Below are positions 49,834-58,289 of a DNA stretch of 64,000 nt, piece after piece (position 1 is the first letter of the stretch; every line of letters begins with the position of its first letter). The notes under the pieces are model-generated. The model searched no databases, was not told the DNA's origin, and saw only the letters and a list, made by a program, of their open reading frames with translations. Position numbers and translations under genes: made by a program. This DNA comes from Amycolatopsis pretoriensis (GTDB lineage Bacteria > Actinomycetota > Actinomycetes > Mycobacteriales > Pseudonocardiaceae), in assembly GCF_900107925.1 (NCBI RefSeq), contig NZ_FNUJ01000001.1:124001-188000 (forward strand). The letters are read 5' to 3'.

Positions 49834-52104
49834 ATGCCCCGGCGTTTTCTCCGGGCGGTCGTGGTCGGCGTGCTCGCGGCCGCCTGCGCCCTCACCCCGT
49901 CACCAGCCACCGCCACCCCGGCCCCCGCGGCCGCGCCCACGCGGATCATGGCGCTGGGCGACTCCATCACCGGCTCGCCCGGGTGCTGGCGGGCCCTGCT
50001 GTGGAAACACCTGCAGGACACCGGCCACACCGACGTCGACTTCGTCGGCACGCTGCCCCCGCAGGGCTGCGGCTTCACCTACGACGGGGAGAACGAGGGT
50101 CACGGCGGCTTCCTCGCCACCGGCATCGTGCGCGACAACCAGCTGCCCGGCTGGCTCTCGGCCACCCGGCCCGACGTCGTCCTCATGCACCTGGGCACCA
50201 ACGACGTCTGGAACGGGATCGCGGCGGGCACGATCCTCGACGCCTTCACCACGCTGCTCGGCCAGATGCGGGCGAGCAACCCGGCGACCAAGCTCGTCGT
50301 CGCCAAGATCATCCCGATGAACCCGGCCAACTGCGCCGCCTGCGCGCAGCGCGTGGTCGACCTGAACAGCGCCATCCCGGGCTGGGCGCAGGCGCACTCC
50401 ACAGCGGCGTCGCCGATCACCGTGGTCGACCAGTGGACCGGTTTCGACACCGCCGCCGACACGACCGATGGCGTGCACCCCAACAGCACCACGGGCATCC
50501 AGAAGATGGAGAGCCGCTGGTACCCGGCCGTCGTCGCGGCGCTGCCCGGCGCGACGGCGGCGGCCGGCCTGCACGTCAGCGGCACGCAGGTCGCCGAGGC
50601 CACCGGCGCGGCGTTCGTGATGCGCGGCGTCAACCACCCCTACGCCTGGTACCCGGCGCAGACCGGCGCGTTCGCCGACATCAAGTCCTTCGGTGCCAAC
50701 ACCGTCCGCGTGGTGCTCGGCAGCGGCCAGCGGTGGGGGCCGACGTCGGCGGCCGAGGTCACCGGCGTCATCGCGCTGTGCAAGCAGAACCGGCTCATCT
50801 GCGTGCTGGAAGCCCACGACACCACCGGTTACGGCGAGGAGAGCGCGGCCGCCAGCCTGGACCAGGCCGCGAGCTACTGGATCAGCGTCGCGAGCGCGCT
50901 GAAGGGCCAGGAGAACTACGTCGTCATCAACCTGGGCAACGAGCCGTTCGGCAACAACCAGCAGGTGAGCGCCACGTGGGCGAGCGCGACGAGCGCCGCG
51001 ATCACCCGCTTGCGCGGTGCCGGCCTGCAGCACCTGCTGATGGCCGACGCGCCGATGTGGGGCCAGGACTGGCAGAACATCATGCGCGACAACGCGGCCT
51101 CGGTGCTCAGCGCCGATCCGCAGCACAACACGGTGTTCTCCATCCACATGTACGGCGTCTACGACACCGCCGCCGAGATCACCGGGTACTTCGACGCCTT
51201 CCGCACCGCCGGCCTGCCGCTGGTGGTGGGGGAGTTCGGGAACATGCACACCGACGGCAACCCGGACGAGGACACGATCATGGCCCAGGCGCAGGCCCGC
51301 GGCCTCGGCTACCTGGGCTGGTCGTGGAGCGGCAACAGCAGCGACGTCGGTTACCTGGACATGGTCAACTCGTTCGACCCGGCCAGTTTGACGGCGTGGG
51401 GAGAGCGCTTTCTGAACGGCGCGAACGGTGTCCGACAGACGTCGAAGGAGGCCACGATCTACGGCGGGGGCACCGCCGACACCCAGGCCCCGACCACGCC
51501 GGGCACGCCGTCCGCGTCGGCCGTCACGGCCACCGGCGCCACGCTGTCCTGGACCGCCTCGGCCGACAACGTCGGCGTCACCGGATACGACGTCCTCCGC
51601 GCGACCGGCAGCGGCACGTTCACCCAGGTCGGCACCACCGGCACGGCCACCTTCACCGACTCCGGCCTGACGGCGTCGACGACCTACCGGTACCAGGTGC
51701 GCGCCCGCGACGCGGCGGGGAACACGTCGGCGACCTCCGCGGCCGTCAGCGTGACGACCGGCGCGGGCGGCGGCACCGGGACGTGCAGGATCGGCTATTC
51801 CGCACCGCCCTGGGGTGGTGGCAACGGGTTCACCGCCGGCGTCACCATCACCAACACCGGTCCGAGCACGCTCACCGGCTGGACGCTCGCCTTCACCTAC
51901 ACCGCGGGCCAACGGGTGACCCCGCCCGGCTGGGGCGCGACGTTCACGCAGGCCGGCGGCGACGTCACGGCCACCAACCTGACCTGGAACGGCACCCTGG
52001 CCCCGAACGCGTCGACCAGCATCGGCTTCAACGGCACGTTCACCGGGTCGAACCCGGCGCCGGCGGCCTTCACCCTCAACGGCAGCACCTGCACGGTCGG
52101 CTGA
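49834..52104 (+). CDS. Secreted acetylesterase-beta-mannanase with FN3 and CBM2 (SGNH-GH5-FN3-CBM2)
   Basis: The protein has 756 residues. The signal peptide is MPRRFLRAVVVGVLAAACAL. Residues 35-245 are an SGNH/GDSL esterase (LGDSITG, HLGTND, DGVHPN), CE3-like. Residues about 250-540 are a GH5 barrel of the GH5_8 mannanase type (MRGVNHPYAWYPAQ, then NTVRVVL), with acid/base Glu in NLGNEPFG and nucleophile in VVGEFGNMH. An FN3 linker (about 555-640) and a C-terminal CBM2 (CRIGYSAPPWGGGNGFTAGV, closing Cys near the end) follow. It should deacetylate and cleave cellulose-associated mannan. The CebR-like site just upstream implies control by cello-oligosaccharides. Confidence 0.88.
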   Translation: MPRRFLRAVVVGVLAAACALTPSPATATPAPAAAPTRIMALGDSITGSPGCWRALLWKHLQDTGHTDVDFVGTLPPQGCGFTYDGENEGHGGFLATGIVRDNQLPGWLSATRPDVVLMHLGTNDVWNGIAAGTILDAFTTLLGQMRASNPATKLVVAKIIPMNPANCAACAQRVVDLNSAIPGWAQAHSTAASPITVVDQWTGFDTAADTTDGVHPNSTTGIQKMESRWYPAVVAALPGATAAAGLHVSGTQVAEATGAAFVMRGVNHPYAWYPAQTGAFADIKSFGANTVRVVLGSGQRWGPTSAAEVTGVIALCKQNRLICVLEAHDTTGYGEESAAASLDQAASYWISVASALKGQENYVVINLGNEPFGNNQQVSATWASATSAAITRLRGAGLQHLLMADAPMWGQDWQNIMRDNAASVLSADPQHNTVFSIHMYGVYDTAAEITGYFDAFRTAGLPLVVGEFGNMHTDGNPDEDTIMAQAQARGLGYLGWSWSGNSSDVGYLDMVNSFDPASLTAWGERFLNGANGVRQTSKEATIYGGGTADTQAPTTPGTPSASAVTATGATLSWTASADNVGVTGYDVLRATGSGTFTQVGTTGTATFTDSGLTASTTYRYQVRARDAAGNTSATSAAVSVTTGAGGGTGTCRIGYSAPPWGGGNGFTAGVTITNTGPSTLTGWTLAFTYTAGQRVTPPGWGATFTQAGGDVTATNLTWNGTLAPNASTSIGFNGTFTGSNPAPAAFTLNGSTCTVG

Positions 52105-52131
52105 TCCGTCCACATCAGACAGGAGAAGAGC

Positions 52132-53946
52132 ATGTACGCGCTGAGCCGCCGGCTGGTCGTGGCCGCCGTGGGTGTCCTCGTGCTGGGGCTGACCCCGGCC
52201 GTCGCGGCGGCGGAAACCCCGCCGCAGTACGACAAACTGAACCGCGGGGTCGTCAGTGTCCACACCCCGCAGGGAAACCGGGTCGGCTGGCGGCTGCTCG
52301 CCGGCGACCCGGCCGGTGTCACGTTCGCCGTCTACCGCGACGGCACCCGCGTGACGGAGACCCCGGCCGGCGGTCCGACCGGCTTCCTGGACGCCGGGGC
52401 CCCGGCGGGGGCGAAGTACACCGTCCGCGCCGTGGTCGGTGGGGTCGAACGGATGTCCGCCTTCGCCGCCGAGGAGTCGTTGACGCTCGACAGCACGGCC
52501 GCGGCGAGCACCCGGGACGTGCCCATCCAGATCCCGCCCGGCGGCACGACGCCGTCGGGGGAGAGCTACACCTACGCCGCGAACGACGCGAGCGTCGGGG
52601 ACCTCGACGGCGACGGCCAGTACGAGATCGTGCTGAAGTGGGATCCGAGCAACGCCAAGGACAATTCGCAGTCCGGCTACACCGGGGACGTCTACGTCGA
52701 CGCCTACCGCCTGGACGGCACCCGGCTCTGGCGGATCGACCTGGGCCGCAACGTCCGCGCCGGCGCGCACTACACGCAGTTCCAGGTCTTCGACTACGAC
52801 GGCGACGGCCGCGCCGAAGTCGCGATGAAGACCGCCGACGGCACGCGCTCCGGCACGGGCCAGGTCATCGGCAGCTCGAGCGCGGACTACCGCAACTCCA
52901 GCGGCTACATCCTGTCCGGCCCGGAATACCTGACGATGTTCAACGGCCAGACCGGCGCGGCGATGTCGACGGTGAACTACGACCCGCCTCGCGGCACGGT
53001 GTCCTCGTGGGGTGACAGCTACGGCAACCGCGTCGACCGGTTCCTCGCCGGGACGGCGTACCTGGACGGCTCGCACCCGAGCCTGATCATGTCCCGCGGC
53101 TACTACACCCGCACGGTCATCGCCGCGTGGGACTTCCGCGGCGGCGCGCTGACCGAACGGTGGAAGTTCGACTCGAACTCGGCCGGCTCGCAGTACACCG
53201 GCCAGGGCGACCACCAGCTGGCCATCGCGGACGCCGACGGCGACGGCCGCGACGAGATCGTCTTCGGCGCCATGGCGATCGACGACAACGGCGCTCCACT
53301 GTGGAACACGCGGCTCGGCCACGGCGACGCGATGCACGTCGGCGACCTCATCCCGAGCCGGGCCGGCCTCGAAGAGTTCAAAGTGGACGAAGACACGTCG
53401 AAGCCCGCCGCGTGGATGGCCGACGCCAAGACCGGGCAGATCATCTGGCAGAACGCGTCCTGCTCGTGCGACAACGGCCGCGGTGTCTCCGACGACATCT
53501 ACGCCGGCAGCCCCGGCGCCGAGTCGTGGTCGTCCGCGGTGTCCGGGCTGCTGAACACCAGCGGGCAGAACATCGGGCGCAAGCCGTCCTCGACGAACTT
53601 CGTCATCTGGTGGGACGGCGACGCCCAGCGCGAGCTGCTCGACGGCACCCACATCGACAAGTACGGCACCAGCGCGGACACGCGCCTGCTGACCGCGTCC
53701 GGTGTGCACGCCAACAACGGCACGAAGAACACGCCGTCGCTGCAGGCCGACCTGTTCGGCGACTGGCGCGAGGAGGTCGTCTGGCCCACGTCGGACAACC
53801 GGGCGCTGCGGATCTACTCGACCACGGACGCGACGAGCATCTCCCACGTCTCGCTGATGCAGGACCGGCAGTACCGGGAAGCCATCGCGTGGCAGAACAC
53901 CGCCTACAACCAGCCGCCGCACCCGAGTTTCGCGCTCGCGAGGTGA
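52132..53946 (+). CDS. Secreted rhamnogalacturonan lyase, PL11
   Basis: The protein has 604 residues. The signal peptide ends near AVAAAE. An FN3-like N-terminal part (GVVSVHTPQGNRVGWRLLAG) is followed by the PL11 eight-bladed propeller with calcium loops DLDGDGQYEIVLKW, DYDGDGRAEVAMKT and DADGDGRDEIVFG. Homologues such as YesW cleave the rhamnogalacturonan I backbone by beta-elimination. It starts 27 bases after the mannanase gene with AGGAG, so it likely shares its CebR-like control. It complements the rhamnosidase operon at 8281. It carries one TCCACTGTGGA palindrome (53295). Confidence 0.9.
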   Translation: MYALSRRLVVAAVGVLVLGLTPAVAAAETPPQYDKLNRGVVSVHTPQGNRVGWRLLAGDPAGVTFAVYRDGTRVTETPAGGPTGFLDAGAPAGAKYTVRAVVGGVERMSAFAAEESLTLDSTAAASTRDVPIQIPPGGTTPSGESYTYAANDASVGDLDGDGQYEIVLKWDPSNAKDNSQSGYTGDVYVDAYRLDGTRLWRIDLGRNVRAGAHYTQFQVFDYDGDGRAEVAMKTADGTRSGTGQVIGSSSADYRNSSGYILSGPEYLTMFNGQTGAAMSTVNYDPPRGTVSSWGDSYGNRVDRFLAGTAYLDGSHPSLIMSRGYYTRTVIAAWDFRGGALTERWKFDSNSAGSQYTGQGDHQLAIADADGDGRDEIVFGAMAIDDNGAPLWNTRLGHGDAMHVGDLIPSRAGLEEFKVDEDTSKPAAWMADAKTGQIIWQNASCSCDNGRGVSDDIYAGSPGAESWSSAVSGLLNTSGQNIGRKPSSTNFVIWWDGDAQRELLDGTHIDKYGTSADTRLLTASGVHANNGTKNTPSLQADLFGDWREEVVWPTSDNRALRIYSTTDATSISHVSLMQDRQYREAIAWQNTAYNQPPHPSFALAR

Positions 53947-53996
53947 GCGGGAACGCAAACGCCGACGTAGGCTGACGCGCCGGGGAGAGCGCGACA

Positions 53997-55220
53997 GTGG
54001 TGGTGCGGATGGGCGAAGCGCGGGCGGACGCCCGGGACACCGCGTGGTCACTGGCGGCCAGGGTGCTGGACGAGCTCGACGAGCTCACCGGCGCCCTGGT
54101 CGCCGTCATCGTCGAGCAGAACCCCGGCTACCAGGTGGTCGACGTCGTGCCCGACGACGACCTCTGGCGCTCCTGCCACGACAACCTCCGCCGGGTCCTG
54201 CAGCTGATCGGCCGCCCGGCCGGGACGGACGAAGACCTCTACGACGCGGCGAAGGCGACCGGCCGGCGCCGCGCGGAGCAGCAGCTCCCGCTCGACGACG
54301 TGCTGCGCTCGTTCCGCATCGGCGGCCGGCTGGTCTGGCAGGCCCTCACCGCGCAGGCCCGGGCGACCGGGTCGGTGAACAACGAAGCCATGCTCGATCT
54401 CGCGACCCGCGTGTGGGAGGTCGTCGACGCCACCTCGGCCCAGGTCGCGCTGGCCTACCACGCGGCGGAGCGCAGTTTCGTCCGCGCGGACGAGCAGCGC
54501 CGCGCGTCGCTGTGGGAGGGCCTGCTGCAGGGCCGGGCCGCCGACGCGGGCTTCGCCTACGAGGCCGGCCGCGCCCTGCGCCTGCCCATCTCGGGGCCCT
54601 ACGTCGTCGTGGCGGCCGCGGGTCCCGGCGACGCCGCCTTCGCCGAGCCGCTCGGCACCGCGCTGGAAGACCTCGGCTCGGCGTCGGCCTGGCAGTCGCG
54701 CGCGGACGTGCTCGTCGGCCTCGTGTCCCTGCCGGGCCGGGAGGTGTCCGGCGCCGTCGCCGCGATCGCGTCCGTGCTCACCCTGCCGGCCGGGGTGTCG
54801 CTGGTCGTCGACGGGCTGGCGGCCGTGCACACGGCCTACCGGCAGGCGGTGCTGGCGATGCGGACGGTCCCGCCGGGCCGCGTCGAGGTCGTCTGCCTGG
54901 CCGAACGGCTGCCCGAAGCCCTGCTGCTCTCCTCGCCGGAACTGACCGAATCGCTGCAGCAGGACTGGCTCGGCGGGCTGCTGGACCTGCGGACGGCCGA
55001 GCGCGGCCCGCTGCTGGAAACCCTGGCGACGTGGGTGCGCACCGGCGGCTCGGCGACCCGCTCGGCGCAGGCACTGCACTGCCACCGCAACACCGTGCTC
55101 AACCGGATCCACCGGCTCGAGGAGCTGACCGGCCGGTCGCTGACCGGCGGCGAACTGGCCCTGGAGCTCGCGCTCGTCGTCCGGGCGCTGCCGTTCCTCC
55201 CGCCACCGCGCGTGCCCTGA
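53997..55220 (+). CDS. PucR/CdaR-family transcriptional regulator
   Basis: The protein has 407 residues from GTG 53997 (GGGGAGAG upstream). The N-terminal half is a helical sensor region of the RsbRD/GGDEF-like type found in actinobacterial PucR proteins. The C-terminal PucR helix-turn-helix is clear: TGGSATRSAQALHCHRNTVL followed by NRIHRLEELTGRS. Such regulators control purine or aromatic catabolic oxidases. The molybdenum hydroxylase pair 137 bases downstream is the likely target. Confidence 0.85.
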   Translation: MVVRMGEARADARDTAWSLAARVLDELDELTGALVAVIVEQNPGYQVVDVVPDDDLWRSCHDNLRRVLQLIGRPAGTDEDLYDAAKATGRRRAEQQLPLDDVLRSFRIGGRLVWQALTAQARATGSVNNEAMLDLATRVWEVVDATSAQVALAYHAAERSFVRADEQRRASLWEGLLQGRAADAGFAYEAGRALRLPISGPYVVVAAAGPGDAAFAEPLGTALEDLGSASAWQSRADVLVGLVSLPGREVSGAVAAIASVLTLPAGVSLVVDGLAAVHTAYRQAVLAMRTVPPGRVEVVCLAERLPEALLLSSPELTESLQQDWLGGLLDLRTAERGPLLETLATWVRTGGSATRSAQALHCHRNTVLNRIHRLEELTGRSLTGGELALELALVVRALPFLPPPRVP

Positions 55221-55231
55221 CCGGTACCCGC

Positions 55232-55246
55232 TGTGCACACTGCACA
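55232..55246. promoter_or_regulatory. Inverted repeat before the molybdenum hydroxylase genes
   Basis: TGTGCA and TGCACA flank CAC, 110 bases before the large-subunit start and just after the PucR gene. It is a candidate binding site for that regulator. No other feature is seen in 55221-55356. Confidence 0.4.
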
Positions 55247-55356
55247 ACGACACTAGGCCAAATGTAGGCACTCAGATCCTTCATTCGGCGGCGTGATGTG
55301 TGTAACACTCCGGCTCGCGCTCTCCCACACCGTCGTTCGAGAGGTCCCAGCCGCTC

Positions 55357-57687
55357 ATGCCCGAACAAGACCCCGCCGCGCCGCCACCCGGGTCCGAGCC
55401 GCGCTCCATGGCCCGCCGCCGGTTCCTCGGTTTCGTGCTGGCCGCGCCCACGCTCGCCGTCGCCGCCCAGATCGGCGGCTCCGAACTGGCCCCGCGCGAA
55501 GCCGACGCCGCGATCCCGTCGCTGCCCCAGCCCGAGGACATCTTCGACCTCGGCGACCTGCAGAACCTCGCCGCGCTGCCGACGTCCGGCCTGATCAGCG
55601 TGCAGATCGGCGCCGACGGCCGGGCCGCGTTCGCCGTGCCGCGCACCGAGGTCGGCCAGGGCATGACCACCGCGGTGGCGATGATGATCGCCGAAGAGCT
55701 CGACCTCCCGCTGGACAAGATCGACGTCACGCTCGCCGACGCCCGGCCCGAGCTGCTGATGAACCAGCTGACCGGCGGCTCCAACTCGATGCGCAGCATC
55801 TACACGCCGGTCCGGACGGCGTCGGCGATCGCCCGGCAGCGGCTGCTGGCCGCGGCCGCCGCCAAGTGGAGCGTGCCGGTGTCGCAGCTGACGACGTCCG
55901 GCGGCGTCGTGCGCGGGTCCGGGGGCCGCACGGCGAGCTACGGCTCGCTGGCGAAGGCGGCCGCGTCCGCGACGACGATCAGCGTGACCGCGACGCTCAA
56001 GGCGCGGTCGGACTTCAAGGTCCTCGGCACCCCGCAGAACCGCCTCGACGCGCATGCGTCGGTCACCGGCACCAAGCAGTTCACCCTCGACCTGGACGTG
56101 CCGGACGCGCTGCCGACCATGGTCGCGCGGCCGCCGACGATCAACGGGACCCCGCGCGCGATCCTCAACGCCGCCGAGGTCAAGGCGATGCCGGGGATCA
56201 CCGACGTCGCCGCGATCGCGCACGGCGTCGCGGTGCGCGGCCGCACGTTCGGCCAGTGCATCGACGCGATCCGCGCGTTGAAGGTGACCTGGGGCGCGGG
56301 CACGGTCGACGGCGAATCCGACGCCACCGTGCTCAAGAAGCTCAAGGCCGCGCAGCTGCCGATGGCCGTGCCGGGCCTGCTCGACCAGTACATCGACGCG
56401 GAGTTCACCTTCGCCGCGGCCAGCAACAGCCCGCTCGAAACGGGGGCCGCGATCGCCGACGTCCGCGCCGACCGCGCGGAGATCTGGTCGTGCCTCAAGG
56501 TGCCGATCGTCGCCCAGGAGGAGATCGCCAAGCTGCTGGGGATGCCGCAGGACGCCGTCACGGTGCACGTCACCCAGGGCGGCGGGTCGTTCGGCCGGCA
56601 CCTCTTCCACGACGCGGCCGCCGAAGCGGCGGAGGCGTCGCAGAAGATGGGCAAGCCGGTCAAGCTGATGTGGTCGCGCACCGACGACTTCCGGCAGGGC
56701 CGCATCCACCCGATGTGCGTGTCGCGCGTGCGGGCGACCTACCTGCTCGGCAACGTCGTCAGCTTCGAGCAGCGCCACACGAGCGTGCAGACGGAGTTCA
56801 GCCACGGGCTGGGCGAGATGATCACCTCGACCGCCGCGAAGCTCCCGATCGCGGGCAACCTCAGCTTCGCCGAGTCGATCTTCCTGCTGAGCCAGTCGTC
56901 GCCGTACAACTTCGGCGTCACCACCCAGCTGCTCAACGAGATCCCGCTGAAGTTCAACACCGGCAGCATGCGCAACATCTACTCGCCCAACGTGGTCACC
57001 GCCGAAGAGCTCGTCGTCGACCAGCTGGCGAAGAAGTTCGGCAAGGACCCGGTCGCGTTCCGCCGCGAGTTCCTCAAGGACGACCGGCTGCGCGCGGTGC
57101 TGGACAAGGCGGTCCAGGTCGGGAACTGGGGCCGGTCGCTGCCCGCCGGGGTGGCGCAGGGGATCGCGCTGCACTCGGAATACCGCGGCGCGGTGGCGGT
57201 GCTGGTCGAGATCGACTGCCGGCCGGCGACGGTCAACCGGCCGATCCGCGACGGCGTCACCGGTCCGCGCGTGACGAAGGCGCTGGTCGTCGTCGACCCC
57301 GGCTTCGCGATCAACCCGCGTGGCCTGGAGGCGCAGATGATCGGCGGCCTCAACGACGGCATCGCGATGTGCCTGACGTCGAGCATCCACATCAAGGACG
57401 GCCTGCCGCTGGAAGGCAGCTGGGACAACTACTTCTACACGCGCGAGTGGAACACCCCGCCCGAGACGCAGGTCGTCGTCATGCCGAACACGTCGTCCAG
57501 CCCCAGCGGCGCGGGCGAGCTGGCGGTGGCGCCGTCGTTCGCCGCCGTGGCCTGCGCGTACGCGCGTGCGGTGGGCAAGATGCCGACCTCGTTCCCGATC
57601 AACCACGGCACGCTCTCCTTCGAGCCGCTGCCGGTGCAGCCGTCCACGCCGCCGTCGCCCACCGACGGCCTTGACCACGCCTACTAG
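55357..57687 (+). CDS. Molybdenum hydroxylase large subunit (IorB-like aldehyde/N-heterocycle oxidase)
   Basis: The protein has 776 residues. A Tat-like N-terminus follows a short Pro-rich leader (MARRRFLGFVLAAPTLAVAA). Family features include VPRTEVGQGMTTAVAMMIAE, the molybdopterin loop GGGSFGRHLFHDAA and the catalytic-Glu region SPSGAGELAVAPSFAAVA near residue 715. This is the isoquinoline 1-oxidoreductase beta-type subunit. It oxidises N-heterocycles or aldehydes outside or at the membrane, passing electrons through the small subunit. No xdhC-like maturation gene or cytochrome is adjacent. Confidence 0.88.
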   Translation: MPEQDPAAPPPGSEPRSMARRRFLGFVLAAPTLAVAAQIGGSELAPREADAAIPSLPQPEDIFDLGDLQNLAALPTSGLISVQIGADGRAAFAVPRTEVGQGMTTAVAMMIAEELDLPLDKIDVTLADARPELLMNQLTGGSNSMRSIYTPVRTASAIARQRLLAAAAAKWSVPVSQLTTSGGVVRGSGGRTASYGSLAKAAASATTISVTATLKARSDFKVLGTPQNRLDAHASVTGTKQFTLDLDVPDALPTMVARPPTINGTPRAILNAAEVKAMPGITDVAAIAHGVAVRGRTFGQCIDAIRALKVTWGAGTVDGESDATVLKKLKAAQLPMAVPGLLDQYIDAEFTFAAASNSPLETGAAIADVRADRAEIWSCLKVPIVAQEEIAKLLGMPQDAVTVHVTQGGGSFGRHLFHDAAAEAAEASQKMGKPVKLMWSRTDDFRQGRIHPMCVSRVRATYLLGNVVSFEQRHTSVQTEFSHGLGEMITSTAAKLPIAGNLSFAESIFLLSQSSPYNFGVTTQLLNEIPLKFNTGSMRNIYSPNVVTAEELVVDQLAKKFGKDPVAFRREFLKDDRLRAVLDKAVQVGNWGRSLPAGVAQGIALHSEYRGAVAVLVEIDCRPATVNRPIRDGVTGPRVTKALVVVDPGFAINPRGLEAQMIGGLNDGIAMCLTSSIHIKDGLPLEGSWDNYFYTREWNTPPETQVVVMPNTSSSPSGAGELAVAPSFAAVACAYARAVGKMPTSFPINHGTLSFEPLPVQPSTPPSPTDGLDHAY

Positions 57688-57696
57688 GAGCCCGTC

Positions 57697-58173
57697 GTGC
57701 CGCAACAAACCCTGAAGATCAACGGCAAGGTGGTCACGGTCGACGCCGACGACGACCTGCGGCTGCTGTGGGTCCTGCGCGACCTGCTGGGCATCAAAGG
57801 CCCGAAGTACGGCTGCGGGCTCGACGTCTGCAAGGCGTGCACCAGCCACATCAACGGCAAGGCGTTCAACCCGTGCTCGGTCCGGGTGGCCGACATCAAG
57901 GAGTCCGACGAGATCACGACGATCGAGGGCCTGCCGGCGACGGTGGGCCAGGACCTGCACCCGATGCAGGAGGCGTGGCTGGAGTTCGACGTCGCCCAGT
58001 GCGGCTACTGCCAGCCGGGCCAGATCATGGCGGCGGTCGCGAAGGTCCGCCAGGCCCGGGCGGCGGGCCGGGAGATCACGGACGCGGACCTGGACGAGAT
58101 CCGCAACATCTGCCGCTGCGGGACCTACGCGCGGATCCGCGAGGCGGTGAAGGCGGGAGCGGAGAAGATGTGA
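57697..58173 (+). CDS. Molybdenum hydroxylase [2Fe-2S] small subunit (IorA-like)
   Basis: The protein has 158 residues from GTG 57697 (AGGAG at 6 bases), 9 bases after the large subunit. The plant-type ferredoxin cluster site is YGCGLDVCKACT plus a later Cys (FNPCSVR). The second cluster site has CGYCQPGQIM and ICRCGTYARIREAV. The protein lacks a Tat signal and would ride with the large subunit. It moves electrons from the molybdenum centre to an unknown acceptor. Confidence 0.92.
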   Translation: MPQQTLKINGKVVTVDADDDLRLLWVLRDLLGIKGPKYGCGLDVCKACTSHINGKAFNPCSVRVADIKESDEITTIEGLPATVGQDLHPMQEAWLEFDVAQCGYCQPGQIMAAVAKVRQARAAGREITDADLDEIRNICRCGTYARIREAVKAGAEKM

Positions 58174-58206
58174 CGCCGGTCGCCGCCCGGCACGCGTGAT
58201 CAGGGC

Positions 58207-58236
58207 CTCACCCGGGGGCGGGCGGCGCCGGGTGAG
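58207..58236 (+). terminator. Hairpin after the molybdenum hydroxylase genes
   Basis: CTCACCCGG (58207-58215) pairs perfectly with CCGGGTGAG (58228-58236), with 12 bases between them. It starts 33 bases after the small-subunit stop. No T-run, as is common in GC-rich actinomycetes. Confidence 0.55.
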
Positions 58237-58289
58237 CCGTGGCGTTCCTCTAGCGTGGGGCGGATTCTGCCGCTCCGCCCCACGTCTGG

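Noticed and set aside
49900..54051. Long minus-strand frame covering the mannanase and lyase genes
   Set aside because: No domain or ribosome site; both plus-strand genes have signal peptides and known catalytic motifs.
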